From positions 5,086,001-5,146,000 of the forward strand of contig NC_045148.1 of the NCBI RefSeq assembly GCF_008831285.2: a stretch of 60,000 bases of DNA. The letters run 5' to 3'. The notes under the pieces were generated by a model, which saw only the letters and a program-made list of their open reading frames with translations, searched no databases and was not told the DNA's origin. Below, one piece after another: positions 11,441 to 23,508 of the stretch. Position numbers and translations under genes: made by a program. How positions within the stretch are numbered: the first letter of the stretch is position 1; every line of letters starts with the position of its first letter. The DNA is from Nymphaea colorata (lineage: Eukaryota > Streptophyta > Magnoliopsida > Nymphaeales > Nymphaeaceae).

Positions 11441-13993
11441 AACAAGGGACAATGTGTTATATTATTTTCCATACCCAAGGAAGATTGTTGCCTTCAAGTC
11501 TTAAGTTCAACATGCTTAAATATAGTCATGATGGTTAGATTTGCATACCAAAACATGACTATTTGGTTCTTCATAAAAAAGAAACATTAAAAGAACAACA
11601 TGATCTTAAAAATCAAAAAACATAACATAAACATCTTTCAGAATAGATGTAAAAGCATATCAACTACAAAAGTTATCCAGCCAAAGGCCAAGGAGTCATG
11701 AAGACGTGATACGAATTTTGGTCCATAGGCCAATTAAAATCCTACAAGTGAAATGCAGAATAGCCCTAAAGCACGTGGCTGTGGCTGCTGAAGTTTAGGG
11801 CACTATAATTCCTATACAAGTCGTAATACAAAGCAAAATCTCAAATTTGTAAAACTGTAAGAACCACAAGCAAGCCACACTTACCAAGTAGGAACTGTTT
11901 AATGAGATGCAAGGAAAATAGAAAATACAGAAGAATATCCATGAATGATTTGTACAAAGCAAACCCTTGTTACTCATAAAGAGAAAAATACATTTGAAAA
12001 TTTAAGTGAAGGAGAATTCAGCCAATCAAGCTGAGAGGGGAACTCTGGCACACTGTTGTCTCTATGGGGATTGCAAACACCAACGATTAGACACAATTTG
12101 CTCAAAAACATCTTCTTAACAAAATGAAATTTCACAACTACCTGACTTCTAAATCAGATATATATTTGATAAGTTGCTTTGTCCTAGGTTCAGGCTCTCC
12201 TGTCAAGCGATGCAACAGTTAGATGATGACTAATGGAAGCAGCTAAATCTGATTTCATGCTGCATCACAGTTTCTAGTATACATGTTGCATGTACTGAGC
12301 TCACATTACCACTGTATGCATGTTAAGTTTGGGGAAAGTTTGAAGCCAATCCAAGAACAAAATGAATAGTATATACAAAATTACAAATTAATAAACAAAC
12401 AAAATCTATTATTTCAAAATACTACATTTTGTGAAGAAGTGTAAATCTTGAGACTTGGAAGTTAAAATAGCTTAGAATGAACTGAAAAGGGAATTGGATG
12501 TGAGGAATTCAACTTTAACTTAAAGCCATGACAGTAGCTAACAGCAATCAAAAGCTGCAGCAAATTAATAAACTTTCACATACAACATACTAATGCAGGA
12601 ATACTATGCATAAGTTTGAGCTTGTGAACTCTATTGATAAGGTTATGACATCCTTATCCATATCATAATCTGTTGCAGAGCTACAAAGCACTTTTGAGAT
12701 TTGGTCCTTGAACAAGAAGTTAATTTTGATTTAACTCGGTGTTGTAAAAAACCAGAAACAGAATCAAATCGGCCAGCTAGGATGCCAAATTTGTTGAAAT
12801 AGCCGTGCAAAAAATATCACATATTCAAAGTAAAAAGAAGTGAAAAAATGAAACTAATTGAAGGATAGAAAAAACACTATCAGAATGAGGTCAGTTTCCA
12901 TAAAAATGTGTCATTTGGACTCATACAATGCTTAGATAACGACTTCATAACTAATCTCCCTTTGAGTTTCTAAAGATGCCAATAGGCATGAATTAATTTC
13001 AACCATTCCAAATTGAAGAAAATGTGAAGAAACTGCCATTTCCACTGTGCATGGATGCTAGAAAGCCATAGCCCTAGCAAAGGAGAAAGAGCTACAACTG
13101 CTAAGTGTAAGCAGCAGGAACTAGGAAGAAGCTTAACCAGCTTAAAAGTTAAAACAGATTTCTGCAATTATAAGTGTCCTAATTGCTTATTTCCCTGGGT
13201 GTTCGGCCATCAACTATTAATACTGTGTTGACCACCCGTCCAGTTTAGTATAGATTTCACCATGCATGTGAGTATAGAGACATATAGAATTTAATGTTCA
13301 TGGAAAGTGGGTAAGCTTAATCACCACACGGGGATGATAACAGTGAAGGCCTTATCAATTGAAGCCATCGGGGACCGAATCAGAGTCAGAAGAGAGCCAG
13401 AATCATGGAGATGCAATATTGGACCAATGAGGGGCATCGTAGGGCTGCTTGAATCTCTTACCTTCCGTGCAACAACAGGCTAGCCACAGAATCAAAAGTT
13501 CAGAGAGTCGGTAATAATTTTGTCTCTAGATATCTGTTTTGCAGGAGTAACCGTAAAAGACTGTGATTGAGCATGTCCTAGCCTTAGAACAAGAGACCTG
13601 CACAAGAGGAATTCTCAATCGATGCCTACGGCAATGAATAACAGAGCATAACCTACTAATCTGACAACCCTTGGTCGAGGGCAGCATAAAACGAAATCAA
13701 AAGTAAAAACATTAAAACCATGCATTAACCCAAAGCAAAACAAAGGGATAGACGGGCGCCGGGCCGGGTCGAGGCTGACGGCGACCGTCTGGCTGGAGCA
13801 GAAGAAGGCCGGGTCAAGAAGAGAGCAAGAGAGAGAGTCTCAAGGGAAGAGAACTGGTAGCAGCGTAGACCCGAAGTCTTCAATGACGCAAAAAGGAGGA
13901 ACGCCATAGATTTGTGATCTACAATCGCGCTTGACACTCTGCGCTATAGATAATGCAAAAATAGCGTAGCAGATGTCCAGTTTTCTTGTAGTG

Positions 13994-14690
13994 GTTTTAT
14001 CAAATCTGATGTATAATCAGTTCAGCATTGAGCTATTCTTGCAAATCAAGGCAAGATTTTACTGTGCTACATGGATTCTTTTAATTTTCTTCTATTGCAT
14101 TCTTTTTCTTATTGGTCTTTTTCTTTTCATTATGTTAAATTAGTGACCAGAAAAGAACAAAGTGAACATGATTGCCACCTTTTCATGGCGCTCTCTTCTT
14201 CAGTTCCACCGTCCGTCTAGGTGTTCTCACCTACAATTGCTTGGTTGCTCGCTTACGATCAGACTCAGCATATATGTTCAGCTAGCATAGTATCTATAAA
14301 TGGCAGATAGAAACGGTAAATTCAGTTCGTACGATATTTTTTGGAACTTTGTTGCACAGTAATGTTTTTAATTTGAATGAAATATAAAAACTTTCTTTCT
14401 CTCTCTCTCTCTCTATCTATCTATATATGTACACACACACACACACACACACACACATGATTGCAAGCAGTATTAGGAATGGCCAGGGAAACTGTTCCTA
14501 TTACTAAAAGTAATTGTGTTAGATATGAGGAATGTGATTACAATTTTTATTTTTAAAAGTCATGGCATGAGGCATTAGGAATGACTTGGGTGACCGTTTC
14601 TAAAGACTCCACTAGGGACGGCCATGGTTGTTTGTAAAAGTAACTAAGAGTACCACTTTATACAACACTTCAAAAATGGCCCTTCAACCA
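13994..14690. other. Intergenic AT-rich stretch with mixed microsatellite
   Basis: No gene is visible. 14391-14456 is a compound simple repeat: (CT)n, then ctat, then (AC)n. Around it are short repeated phrases (ggaatggcc/ggaatgac, ctgttcctattac/ccgtttctaaag at 14470-14640) that look like a degenerate small transposon but could not be delimited. Confidence 0.5.
14391..14456. repeat. Compound (CT)n-(AC)n microsatellite
   Basis: tttctttctctctct grades into ctatctatatatgt and then about 13 AC units. Confidence 0.95.
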
Positions 14691-15300
14691 TGTTAATGAG
14701 GTGCACAATCATCTTTTACACGCTTTTATGTATGAATGTACATTAGGCAGATATCTTGTGTTAATTTCCTAAATTCATCCACAAATGACTAGTCACCTCC
14801 AACCATCAAAAATTAAAAAAATAGGATTTTGTTCATTTGTTGAATAAGGTCGAAAGTTTTTATAGGATAATTCATTGTCACACTTCCGATTGAATAGCAC
14901 ATGAAAGAAAAATCGCAGGCCAAATTAGAAACCATATCAGGCTGCCCAAGTTCCTTATTATTTGAACCCACCCCACAATACATTAAAAATAATTGGTAGG
15001 GGCTGAGCATGCAGAACCATGACACTAAGGCAGCCAAGAATCATCACTTTCAAATTTCGAAACACAGCATTTGGTCCATAAAGCTTCTGAAAGAGGCCAA
15101 AGGCTAGCCACCATTCGTAGTTTTCAAAATATTAATGTCTGATTGTCTCAATCTTTCAAAATTTTTGTTCATTTAACAAGTGTGCGACTTGAATAAAGTT
15201 TTCTGGTTCCGCCGCTGATCATGGCCATCCTCTATTCAATAACAAGAACATCGGAGATGTCAGCAGCCTTAAATCGTTAATAATTAATTAATTAATAGTA
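14690..15300 (+). repeat. Copy A of a duplicated polygalacturonase-upstream segment (partial)
   Basis: Landmarks shared with the other two copies are: the gactagtcac(c/a)tccaacc block at 14788; the attgaa(t)agcacatgaa block; gcatgcagaacca(t/c)gac at about 15008; caaatttcgaaacaca at about 15051; cttcaaaattttcatt-like text; and the block ttaataattaattaattaat at about 15279. It contains no coding sequence. It sits directly before copy B, so the upstream region of the first polygalacturonase is partly doubled in tandem. Confidence 0.75.
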
Positions 15301-15399
15301 AGACGTAAAGGTTTAATACCCACAAAAATAGAATTAGAGACTTGCTTCTTCACATGACCAAACCAGAACATTTATTTAAGATAGGACCTGCCTCTTGAG

Positions 15400-17440
15400 G
15401 TATTTAATTGTGACACATCAGATTGAATGTTTTTTAATATTTGAATCCACCCAACAATATATTGAAAATCATTGGCAGGGGCTGGGCATGCAGAACCACG
15501 ACGCCAAGGCAGCGAAGAATCATCTCCTTCAAATTTCGAAACACAACATTTGGTCCATAAAACTTTTGAAAGAGGGCAAAGGCCAGCCATTCCTGTGCCA
15601 GCCGCCAATCGTAGTATTCAAAAATACATTAATCCTGGTTTGTCCCAACTCTTCAAAATTTTCATTTCATTTAACAGGCGCACTGCCGCTTAAAATAACT
15701 TTTCTGGTTTTTCCATTGATCATGACTTTCTACGATTGGTAACGAGAACACCACACATATCACCTACCTTAAATAGTTAATAAGTAATTCATTAATCTTA
15801 ATGAGCTGGTCCCTAACAAGTGCATAATTTAAGCTTCCAATTTTGAAGATTATGATGCAACGAACTTGCTCAATTCATTCACCAATAATATGTAAAAGGT
15901 CCGATCAAATTTGAATGTAGCAAAATTTTGTATTCCAAAGTCAACTGCTTACTTAATTAACCTTAAAAGCTTGTGTAAATGGGAAGTCACCGCATGAAAG
16001 CATTTTGGGCACCTTGCACGTCTTACAAAAGACGTCCTCCTAGTTGTAACTAATTGACAAAAGAATGCTCACTTCATCACATTTTGCTTAACGGATCAAA
16101 AACATCCCCATGTCCTTAAGAACATCTCCGTTTTGCCTCAATTTGTTATGGTAAATTGGGCTGTACATAATAGTCACCAAAAAGTTTTTAGTGTAACAGA
16201 TATTCAATGGAGAAACGTATTCGCACTAATGGCAAACGTAGTAGGAGTGTTTTCGTAAATCTAAAACAAGTCAGGGACGTCTTCGAAAGTCTTCCACAAG
16301 GGCATCGACCGTTTATCGCATAGAATAATACTATTTCGGGTCTAATTGCCCCACTCATTCGCTTTCTTAGGTAGGCTGATTGCTTTCACACGCATACAAT
16401 TAATATTGGTGGACTAGTGCTTCCAGCAACGTGCATGACATCAAAGTCACCAAGCCTTCTCACATCCAACCGAAATTGTTGGCTCAAAGTTAGCTCCACT
16501 CGCGCCTGGAGATGGATCATGACTAAATCATCCTCAATTTTAAGCAGTTGACCAACCAAGTTTAATTAATTTCCTACCGATCATAAAGCCGGTTCTGCTT
16601 GATTTGTGAAACTGATACGGGTAGGAAATAATTTCGCAGTAGGTCCTGGTCCACTTAACCATGTTAATTTCATCTTTTAGAAGGAAAAATGATACTGATT
16701 TGGCTGCTTATGTACCATTAAATTTGCTACCGTTGCATGTGAAGTCCTTCATGATTCGATTTGACCTTGTGTATGTCCTATCCCAAAATGTGAGTGAAAC
16801 TGCACATTACATGCATATGGTTGATTTGTGCAGATTCAGTTAATTTGTGCAGATCATCTAGTTAGAAACATGCATATGGTTGCACCAAGGCTCTCAATCT
16901 AAACTATGATGAAATAGAACCAAATAAACCACGCATGCATTAATCGTTACTATTCTTTGTGACCACGTTAGATCTTGCCAAAACTAACAAGGCACCCCAA
17001 TCCTTGGTCTTCATCAATCTTGTCATCAGCTTCTCGGAGTCACAACATTCAATGTGTCTGACGTTCAAATATTCACAATGAATCTTAAAAGTAAATAGAA
17101 CAAGTCTTTCTTTTCATGTGTGGGCCGTCCTTTTGACGTTAATTATCTCGGAAAAGGTTGAATGTTTCTGATTTTCTCAATATGAACCTCAGCTTTTCTG
17201 CATTTGCCATAACCCTAGTTAAGTAATCAGTGAAATTAATTTATCAGAATAATAAAATCGTTCTTTTACGTAAAACAACGATACATATTCATTCAACTTG
17301 AGAATACGTAACTATATAAAGTCAAATTGACGTGTTTCAAGTTCATTATTATTCATACTACGTTTTATGAGACCACTGTTTGGCAATTTCCAACTAATAA
17401 TAAGCCAGTTCTGGGAATTCTTATATATATGAGGCCTCTC
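15400..17440 (+). promoter_or_regulatory. Copy B of the duplicated segment: upstream region of the first polygalacturonase
   Basis: This copy runs into the gene at 17578. 15470-15790 repeats copy A. 15780-16660 matches copy C at 21960-23110, for example gggacgtcttcgaaagtcttccaca near 16274 against gggacgtatttgaaagtcttccaca near 22455. 16855-17250 matches 34505-34950. No TE coding lies inside. Short ORFs here (e.g. at 15395-15742) are not conserved between copies and are taken as chance. Confidence 0.75.
17413..17435 (+). promoter_or_regulatory. TATA box of the first polygalacturonase
   Basis: ttcttatatatatgagg lies about 150 bases before the chosen ATG, giving a 5' leader of roughly 120 bases if transcription starts about 30 bases downstream. 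Position and motif only. Confidence 0.5.
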
Positions 17441-17577
17441 TCTTGGAATATGCACAAGAGACGAACCACCAGAAAGAAATCTCCCGTTTATATATAGCCA
17501 TTACTTGTGTTGGCCACAAATATCACCAACTTCATTTGAGTTGCCTGTGCCAAGAAGAGTTAATTTGTTTCCTTGAC

Positions 17578-20500
17578 ATGGGGAACTCAAGCAACTTACT
17601 GATCATGAGGCTTATAATCATTCTTGTGGCCCTTGTGCAGTCTCTGAGTGCCAAAACGCTCAACGTGGTGGCTGATTACGGAGCCAAAGCAGATGGAGTG
17701 AGCGACAACAGTGCCTCATTTCTCAAGGCATGGAAGGATGCCTGCAGCACAGCAGGGGAAGCAACAGTATATGTGCCCTCTGGCCAGTACCTGCTGCGCC
17801 CCACTCTCTTCTCAGGCCCCTGTGTCTGTACCAACATCACTGTTCAGGTTGATGGGAAATTGATTCCCAGGACCGACTCTGAGGGGTATGGCACTTCATC
17901 CTACTGGCTTCAGTTTCAAGGAGTGAAAGGGATGACATTCAAGGGAGGATACCTTGATGGCAAGGGCTCGGCATTGTGGTCCTGTAAGGCTGGTAAAGGG
18001 ATGTGCCCCGATGGAGCAAGGGTAAGTCACCATATAACTAAAGATTTAAGGAAATTTTGTTCATCTTTCCTTTTTTGTCATTCATTGCAGAGTTTTCTCT
18101 TACAACTATTTTAAGGTTTTAAAAATGACTGTTGATTAATGGTATAAGTGCCCTCAAGAGCACAACAAATTCATTTTGTTACTGACTGATTATATATGAT
18201 CTTTAACTGGAAACTACTGTGCTTAAAGTAACAGAAAAGCAGAAATAAGTGAGTAGAAATGGATTTTTTTTTAATTGTCTTCAGTAAGGATGAATTTGAA
18301 GCCATTAACCCTCACATTAAGTTGATCGATCCAGTATATGTATTATCCACAAGTATTACTTTGGAACGTCTATGAAATCTTTCTACTTCTTCAGAGTTGC
18401 TCATTTTTGTTGACCTCATTTTGGTAATCATGCATCTCATGAAAGCTTATTTTTGTTAATCTCATTTATGTTATATATCACATAACTTATATTGGGGATT
18501 GCCACGAATAAGTGAATTAACTAATTGAGGCACACCGAAAAACCTCCAGGAGATGAATGGCTAACTTTCAGTAGGCCATGCTTTCCCTGAAGCCTCTGAT
18601 ATTCTTCTATGATAATTCATTAACTACTCTTTCTTCTGTCCATTTATTTCCCAATTCCAGACGTTGGTGTTCCAAAAAGTGAGGGACGTGCTGGTAACGG
18701 GCACCACCTCCATTAACAGCCAGCTCTTTCACATCGTCATTGATGGCTCCCAAAATGTGCGGGTGGATCGAGTTGACATTGTGGCGCCTAATGCAAGCCC
18801 CAACACCGATGGTATACATGTGGAAGACTCGACGGGAGTGACACTCACCAATTCCAACATTGGCACCGGAGATGATTGCATTTCAATTGGCCAGGGAACT
18901 CAAAACTTGTGGATTGAGGGCATCAAGTGTGGTCCGGGACATGGCATAAGGTAATTAAACTAGACCGGTTTAACTCTGAGGGTCGCGGCATCTCTCGGGC
19001 TGGGTTCGAGCCCTAAAATATATATTTTTTCTTTTTAATCAGGCCAGGCTGGACCAGGCTCAGGCTGCAGTCACGGGTAATCAGGCCGGGCTGGACCAGG
19101 CTCAGGCTGCAGTCACGGGCTGCAGCCCAACACAAGCCCGACTCCTTATCAGGCCCAACCTTAACCTTAGTTATGAAATGTTATATTATCTATTTGATAA
19201 TATGTATCACAAGTTTTGTTTCTGGGGTATAACCATTTAAAAATGTATCGATGTATATATATGGAGGATATTTGATTTTTTTTTTATTGCTTTACACGTA
19301 TTTTTTTCATTCTTTAGAAGAATTTATTTGAGCTGAATATTTTCCGAAAGATACCTAAACATATGCAAATGTCTTTAATTTTGGCATGGTATGTTAATTA
19401 AAGGTTTTTTTTTCCTTTAAACTTTAATTGCTTTTACGAGGAGCTTCATACGTACGTGAGAACCTTGCCTACGCGAGAGCCATTGCCTAAGAAGCTACGG
19501 CATGCATTAAAAAAAAAAAAAAAACATGGGCTTCAAATAAGATATTAAGGCATGCAGTGACTTACGTACTTAAACTGAAATTCCGATTTGCATTTTCCCT
19601 TTCCTCATATTTTAAAGAAGTGTGTATTTAGTTGTTTTTCCTTGCTTTGACTTTTTGGGGAGGAGTTCTTTCATGGAGATTTTAAATCATTAGATTTCTC
19701 AACTTAATGATTAGAAGAAATCTACGCATCAATCTCTCAATATGTTACCTAAATCCGCAGAATTGTTTTAATTAAACTAAACATGCTTATGTAAAAATTA
19801 AATTGCACGATTGTTTTATTAATTACTGAGAATCATTCACACTAAGAAGGCCATGCCAACATTCCATATTGGCAAATGTTACTGAAAGGATGTGATACAT
19901 ATACTATATAATGCAAATGTTCATCACTTTTTTTTATTTCTTTTTCTTTTAACCCTTCATCATGATTAGTAGCCTTAGTTAGATCGTTAGATGACTTTGA
20001 CTCTAAAATGTGGATCAACATTCAATTTTCAACTTATACGTATATATATAAGGGTTCCATTCTTTCACTCAAGCTGCAATCTTTTTTTTTTCTTATGGTG
20101 ACAGCATTGGAAGTTTGGGAAAACAAGCCGTAGAACCAGGGGTCCAAAATGTTACAGTGAAAAACGTTATAATGACGGGAACACAGAACGGGTTGCGGAT
20201 AAAATCATGGGCGAGGAAAAGCACTGGGTTCGTCAAATCAGTACTGTTTGATGGAGCCACCATGAACAATGTCGACTATCCCATCATAATCGATCAATAT
20301 TATTGCCCCGACCGCATAAACTGCCCTGGTCAGGTACCAACATATTCATTTCACTTATGCACTTGGGATTTCATAATTGGGTAGCATAATCATGTTCACT
20401 ATCTGGATCATCAGCTACATTAGGACAAGTAAACTTTTGATGTGAACTAATTAATGGAAGAAAATTAAGAGCTATAGCTAATTAACTGAAACGTTCAATT

Positions 20501-20748
20501 GGCTGTGTATGCAGAATTCCGGCGTGAAAATATCGCAAGTTATATACAGCAATGTGCGCGGAACGTCGGCAACTCAAGTGGCAGTGCTGTTCAAGTGCAG
20601 TCCGAGCAGTTGGTGCCAAGGGATAAGGATGAGTAATGTGCAGCTCTCATACAGAGGCCAGCCTTCTACGGCCTCATGCCAGAATGCAATTGGGACTGCC
20701 AGCGGGTTAATGGTACCACAAAGTTGTCTACAGCTCTCCTCTACCTGA
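17578..20748 (+). CDS. Polygalacturonase (GH28, exo-polygalacturonase-like), four exons
   Basis: Predicted secreted pectinase of 398 residues, hydrolysing alpha-1,4 galacturonosyl bonds of wall homogalacturonan. Exons: 17578-18021, 18661-18950, 20105-20333, 20515-20748 (stop TGA). Introns are GT..AG, of 639, 1154 and 181 bp, phases 0, 2 and 0. The start is the ATG at 17578. It opens a signal peptide of about 25 residues ([15 protein letters not shown] core) followed by the family's DYGAKADG motif; no earlier in-frame ATG was found. All four GH28 signatures are present: SPNTDG (Asp198), GDDC (Asp219/Asp220), GPGHG (His242) and RIK (Arg276, Lys278). The length fits plant exo-type enzymes (about 390-410). 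No frame damage is visible. Exo rather than endo action is inferred from resemblance only. A paralogue lies at 43130-49963. Confidence 0.92.
18951..20104 (+). other. Intron 2 of the first polygalacturonase
   Basis: This 1154-bp intron carries a GC-rich island (18975-19160) unlike the AT-rich rest, including a 42-bp tandem duplication at 19037-19119, a poly-A run at 19508-19525 and otherwise unassigned sequence. The island resembles the GC-rich ends of plant hAT elements, but no paired terminus was found. Confidence 0.6.
19037..19119 (+). repeat. 42-bp tandem duplication, GC-rich
   Basis: aatcaggcc(a/g)ggctggacc followed by aggctcaggctgcagtcacggg occurs at 19037-19077 and 19079-19119, differing at one base. 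The very high similarity of the two units indicates a recent slip or duplication. Confidence 0.9.
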
Positions 20749-21200
20749 GCCAGCACAACACACAACCGATGTGTTGTTTCAGAATTAGTCAAAATGTGTG
20801 TTCAGCAACATAGAAGCATTACATTCACCTTTTCTTCTTCTGTTGGCTTGCTGGGGGTTAGGCAAAACCATGATAGATTAGACATAACCTGTTACAATAC
20901 TGAACATAAATACTCCAATGGTAGCTGCCTTCCCCTCGTTAATCTGTCATGCTAAGTTCCTTACAAGGGATGAACTGAGAGATTGTCAACGTCTAACTGT
21001 TCAATATTATTCCATCTAACTTATAGTTCTGTACTTTTATGCTGTATCTTGATTGTGGGAAATAGGTTTTCCACATAGAAATTAACAGAAAAATATTTGA
21101 TATGCTTCATGATGTGAGTTTGCAACCAGAAAACCAAAATCTTGCGACTTGCTTCCGACCGAAAGTAATCAAGTAATATGACATCATATTGATTCCATAT
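20749..21200. other. 3' flank of the first polygalacturonase
   Basis: AT-rich sequence with several possible plant poly-A signals (aacataaat near 20905, aatattattcc near 21003). No further gene or element is visible before the duplicated segment begins. Confidence 0.5.
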
Positions 21201-21529
21201 TAACGAGTTGCAAAATCATCTTTTCACACTTTTCTGAATATGCATGGGCGGATATATGGTCTTTCGTAGATTCTTCCGCAAACTGAATGACTAGTCACAT
21301 CCAACCATTGAAATAGAAAAAATTTAGGTTTTTTGTTTACTTCTTGAATTGGGTCCATAATCAACCGTCATACTTCAGGTTCAAGGGCACATGAATGAAG
21401 CGCTAGGCCAAATGCAGAATGATATGACGTTGCCATTATATGAATACATATAATCATGGGCCGTGGCCGAGCAGAATCGTCATGCTGAGGCGGTCAAGAA
21501 TCACGCACCATCAAATTTCGATACACAAT

Positions 21530-21765
21530 AAAGGCGATCCCTGCACAAGAAAGTTGCGTGCACCGTTCGTGCGCACGGCAATCAGTTAAAGAGGGAAGGA
21601 AATTTTAGTAATTTGTTAAAAAATTTGTTTTCTATAATCTTTTTATTTTTATTTTTACAAAAAGTTTTTTTCAATATCAACTAAAAAAAATATTTTAATC
21701 ATTAACTAAACTTGCGGTTAAAAATTCATGCACCAATATGGCGCATACAACGAAGTTCTGGTACC
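21530..21765. mobile_element. Possible MITE inserted in copy C
   Basis: About 230 bp are present here and absent at the matching point of copies A and B. Its ends look like imperfect inverted repeats: a cacaagaaagttgcgtgcacc-like left end and, reversed, a ccagaacttcgttgtatgcgcc-like right end. The interior is AT-rich with poly-T runs. No clean target duplication was found, so the class is not assigned. Confidence 0.4.
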
Positions 21766-22531
21766 TCCAGGCTGCGGCAGCTACCATTCAAAGTTGCCAA
21801 AATTGCATTAACGCCTGCTTGTCCCAACTCTTCAAAATTTTCATAAGATATTTATTTAATATGTGCGCCACTTAAATAAATTTTCTGGTTTGTACATTGA
21901 TCATGACGAGAACAAACATTTCAATATCCTTAAATGGTTAATAATTAATTCATTAATTTTAAGAAGGCCCCTAATAAGTGCATAATTTAGGCTTCATTTC
22001 TCACGGGCCCGTACCAGCCTCCATCATGAAGGTAACGATGCAATGAACCTGCACAATTGAATCATCAATAATATCTAAACGGTCTGATGGATTTTGAATG
22101 TAGCAAGCTAAGATTCAAATCAAAATGCCAAAGTCAACTGGCTTAATTAATTAAGCTTAAATGCTTGTTCAAATGGGAAATCAGCGAACCGCAAGAAGGC
22201 AACATTTGGTCGCCTTGTTTTACAAATGGCGTATTGCTAGTTGTAGTTAATTGACATAATAATCCTCACTTGATGACATTTTTTTAATTAACTGACCATG
22301 AACATCCCCATGTACTTAACAATGGTATTCACCTAACCCCACAAAAATGAAAAAGCTCTTTTTGCCTCAATATGTTCTGGTCATTTGGGTTGTACATAAA
22401 ATTGAGTCCGAACAAACGTAATGGGAGTGCCTTCGCAAATCTAAAACATAGAAGGGACGTATTTGAAAGTCTTCCACAGGAGCATCTACCGTTTCCCGCA
22501 TATAATAATACTATTGCTGGTCTAATTGCAC

Positions 22532-22711
22532 TAGTAAAGGTTGTGTGCGCAGCTTACATGTGCAGTGCAGTGAAAAAAAGAGGGATGTTTTTGCAATTTA
22601 AACAAAACATGTCCTTCGTAGTCATTTTATTATTTTTCTAATTCTATTTTTATCCTACCAAAAACTTATCTTTTTTTATGTGGACGAATATGACCAATAT
22701 AACCAGCTTTG
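22532..22711. mobile_element. 180-bp MITE-like insertion with 9-bp target duplication
   Basis: taattgcac flanks the insertion on both sides (22523-22531 and 22712-22720). The matching site in copy B (about 16340-16348, taattgccc) is single and uninterrupted. A 9-bp duplication is typical of Mutator-like elements. Terminal inverted repeats are weak (tagtaaaggttgtg against reversed caaagctggttatat). No coding capacity. Confidence 0.6.
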
Positions 22712-22873
22712 TAATTGCACTTACATTGGCCTCCTTAGTTAGGGTGATTGCTTCCACATGCATACAAACAATATTGCTGGACAAGTTCCACCAACGTGCA
22801 TGACATCAAAGTCACCTGGCCCAACTGAAATTGGGTGCTCAAATTCGCTCCACACGCACTTTGGGAGGGATCA

Positions 22874-22876
<3 letters not shown>

Positions 22877-22949
<73 letters not shown>
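22877..22949. repeat. (AT)n-(AC)n-(AT)n microsatellite
   Basis: About 14 AT units, a short (AC)n core and about 17 more AT units. Absent from the matching part of copy B. Confidence 0.95.
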
Positions 22950-22954
<5 letters not shown>

Positions 22955-23508
22955 GGTGTTTTTCCAAAATCATCCTCCCTTAGGCAACTAACCAACCAAG
23001 TTTAATTAATTTCCTACACATCATAAAGCAGTTATGCTTGATATGCGAAACTGGCAGGGCAGGAATATGAATGCAGAGCAGCTAGGTCCAAGTCCGCTTA
23101 ACTATGTTAGTTTAATATTTTTCAGGGGACAAGAAGACCAACTATCAAATCTTTCACCCAACCCCTTGTTCTCCTAAGGTGCGGAGGTTACTTTTGATGT
23201 CTCGTTGTACCACGCTTGCTGTGTTTCAACTTGTGCACCGATGATCTCCCTTTTACAGTGCATAAAGTTGATGCCCTTGGCACTCAAAGTACAAATTGAC
23301 CAGTTACCAGCGTCCACTCCTTGAGGACAATGCTAATTTTGATATTTCAAAAGGATAAAATATTACTGATTAGATTACTTGTATGAACAGTCAAATAACA
23401 TATGCGTGTTGTATGCATTTGTAACAAGCATAATTACAACGAATCAAGTGAATCCTCTAGCTTGTAATTGGCTCAATATTGAATAATGTATATTATGAGT
23501 GCTCTGAT

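Larger units (their letters stand above)
10660..13993 (-). mobile_element. CACTA (En/Spm) transposon remnant
   Basis: The right end reads ...ccagttttcttgtagtg at 13977-13993; reversed, this is CACTACAAGAAAACTGG, the standard start of a plant CACTA element. Transposase traces lie inside on the matching - strand: a TNP2-like LDVMNTKKNVCNNIIHTLLD piece at about 11350-11420 and a DUF4218 piece at 11134-11322. The 13740-13940 interval is markedly GC-rich, as is seen near the start of some of these elements. 11700-13700 between end and transposase shows no further recognisable coding. No left CACTA terminus was found, so the left border is a guess. Confidence 0.65.
21200..23402 (+). repeat. Copy C (proximal part) of the duplicated polygalacturonase-upstream segment
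   Basis: Matches copies A and B in the same order: gactagtcacatccaacc at about 21290; caaatttcgatacaca at about 21510; cccaactcttcaaaattttcat at about 21825; gcataattta(g)gcttc at about 21981; gggacgtatttgaaagtcttccaca at about 22455; and accaaccaagtttaattaatttccta at about 22990. Compared with copy B it has extra insertions at 21530-21765, 22532-22711 and 23120-23335 and a long (AT)n tract. Homology to copy B stops near 23390 and resumes at about 34505, so it is split by the gypsy element. Confidence 0.75.

Noticed and set aside
17443-17577. N-terminal extension of the first polygalacturonase to 17443
   Set aside because: That start is TTG, lies within about 20-25 bases of the TATA box and would put 45 residues before the signal peptide; the ATG at 17578 is preferred.
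18945-19025. tRNA- or SINE-like B box (ggttcgagccc at about 19004)
   Set aside because: No matching A box, anticodon arm or acceptor pairing could be found upstream; a single 11-mer is not enough.
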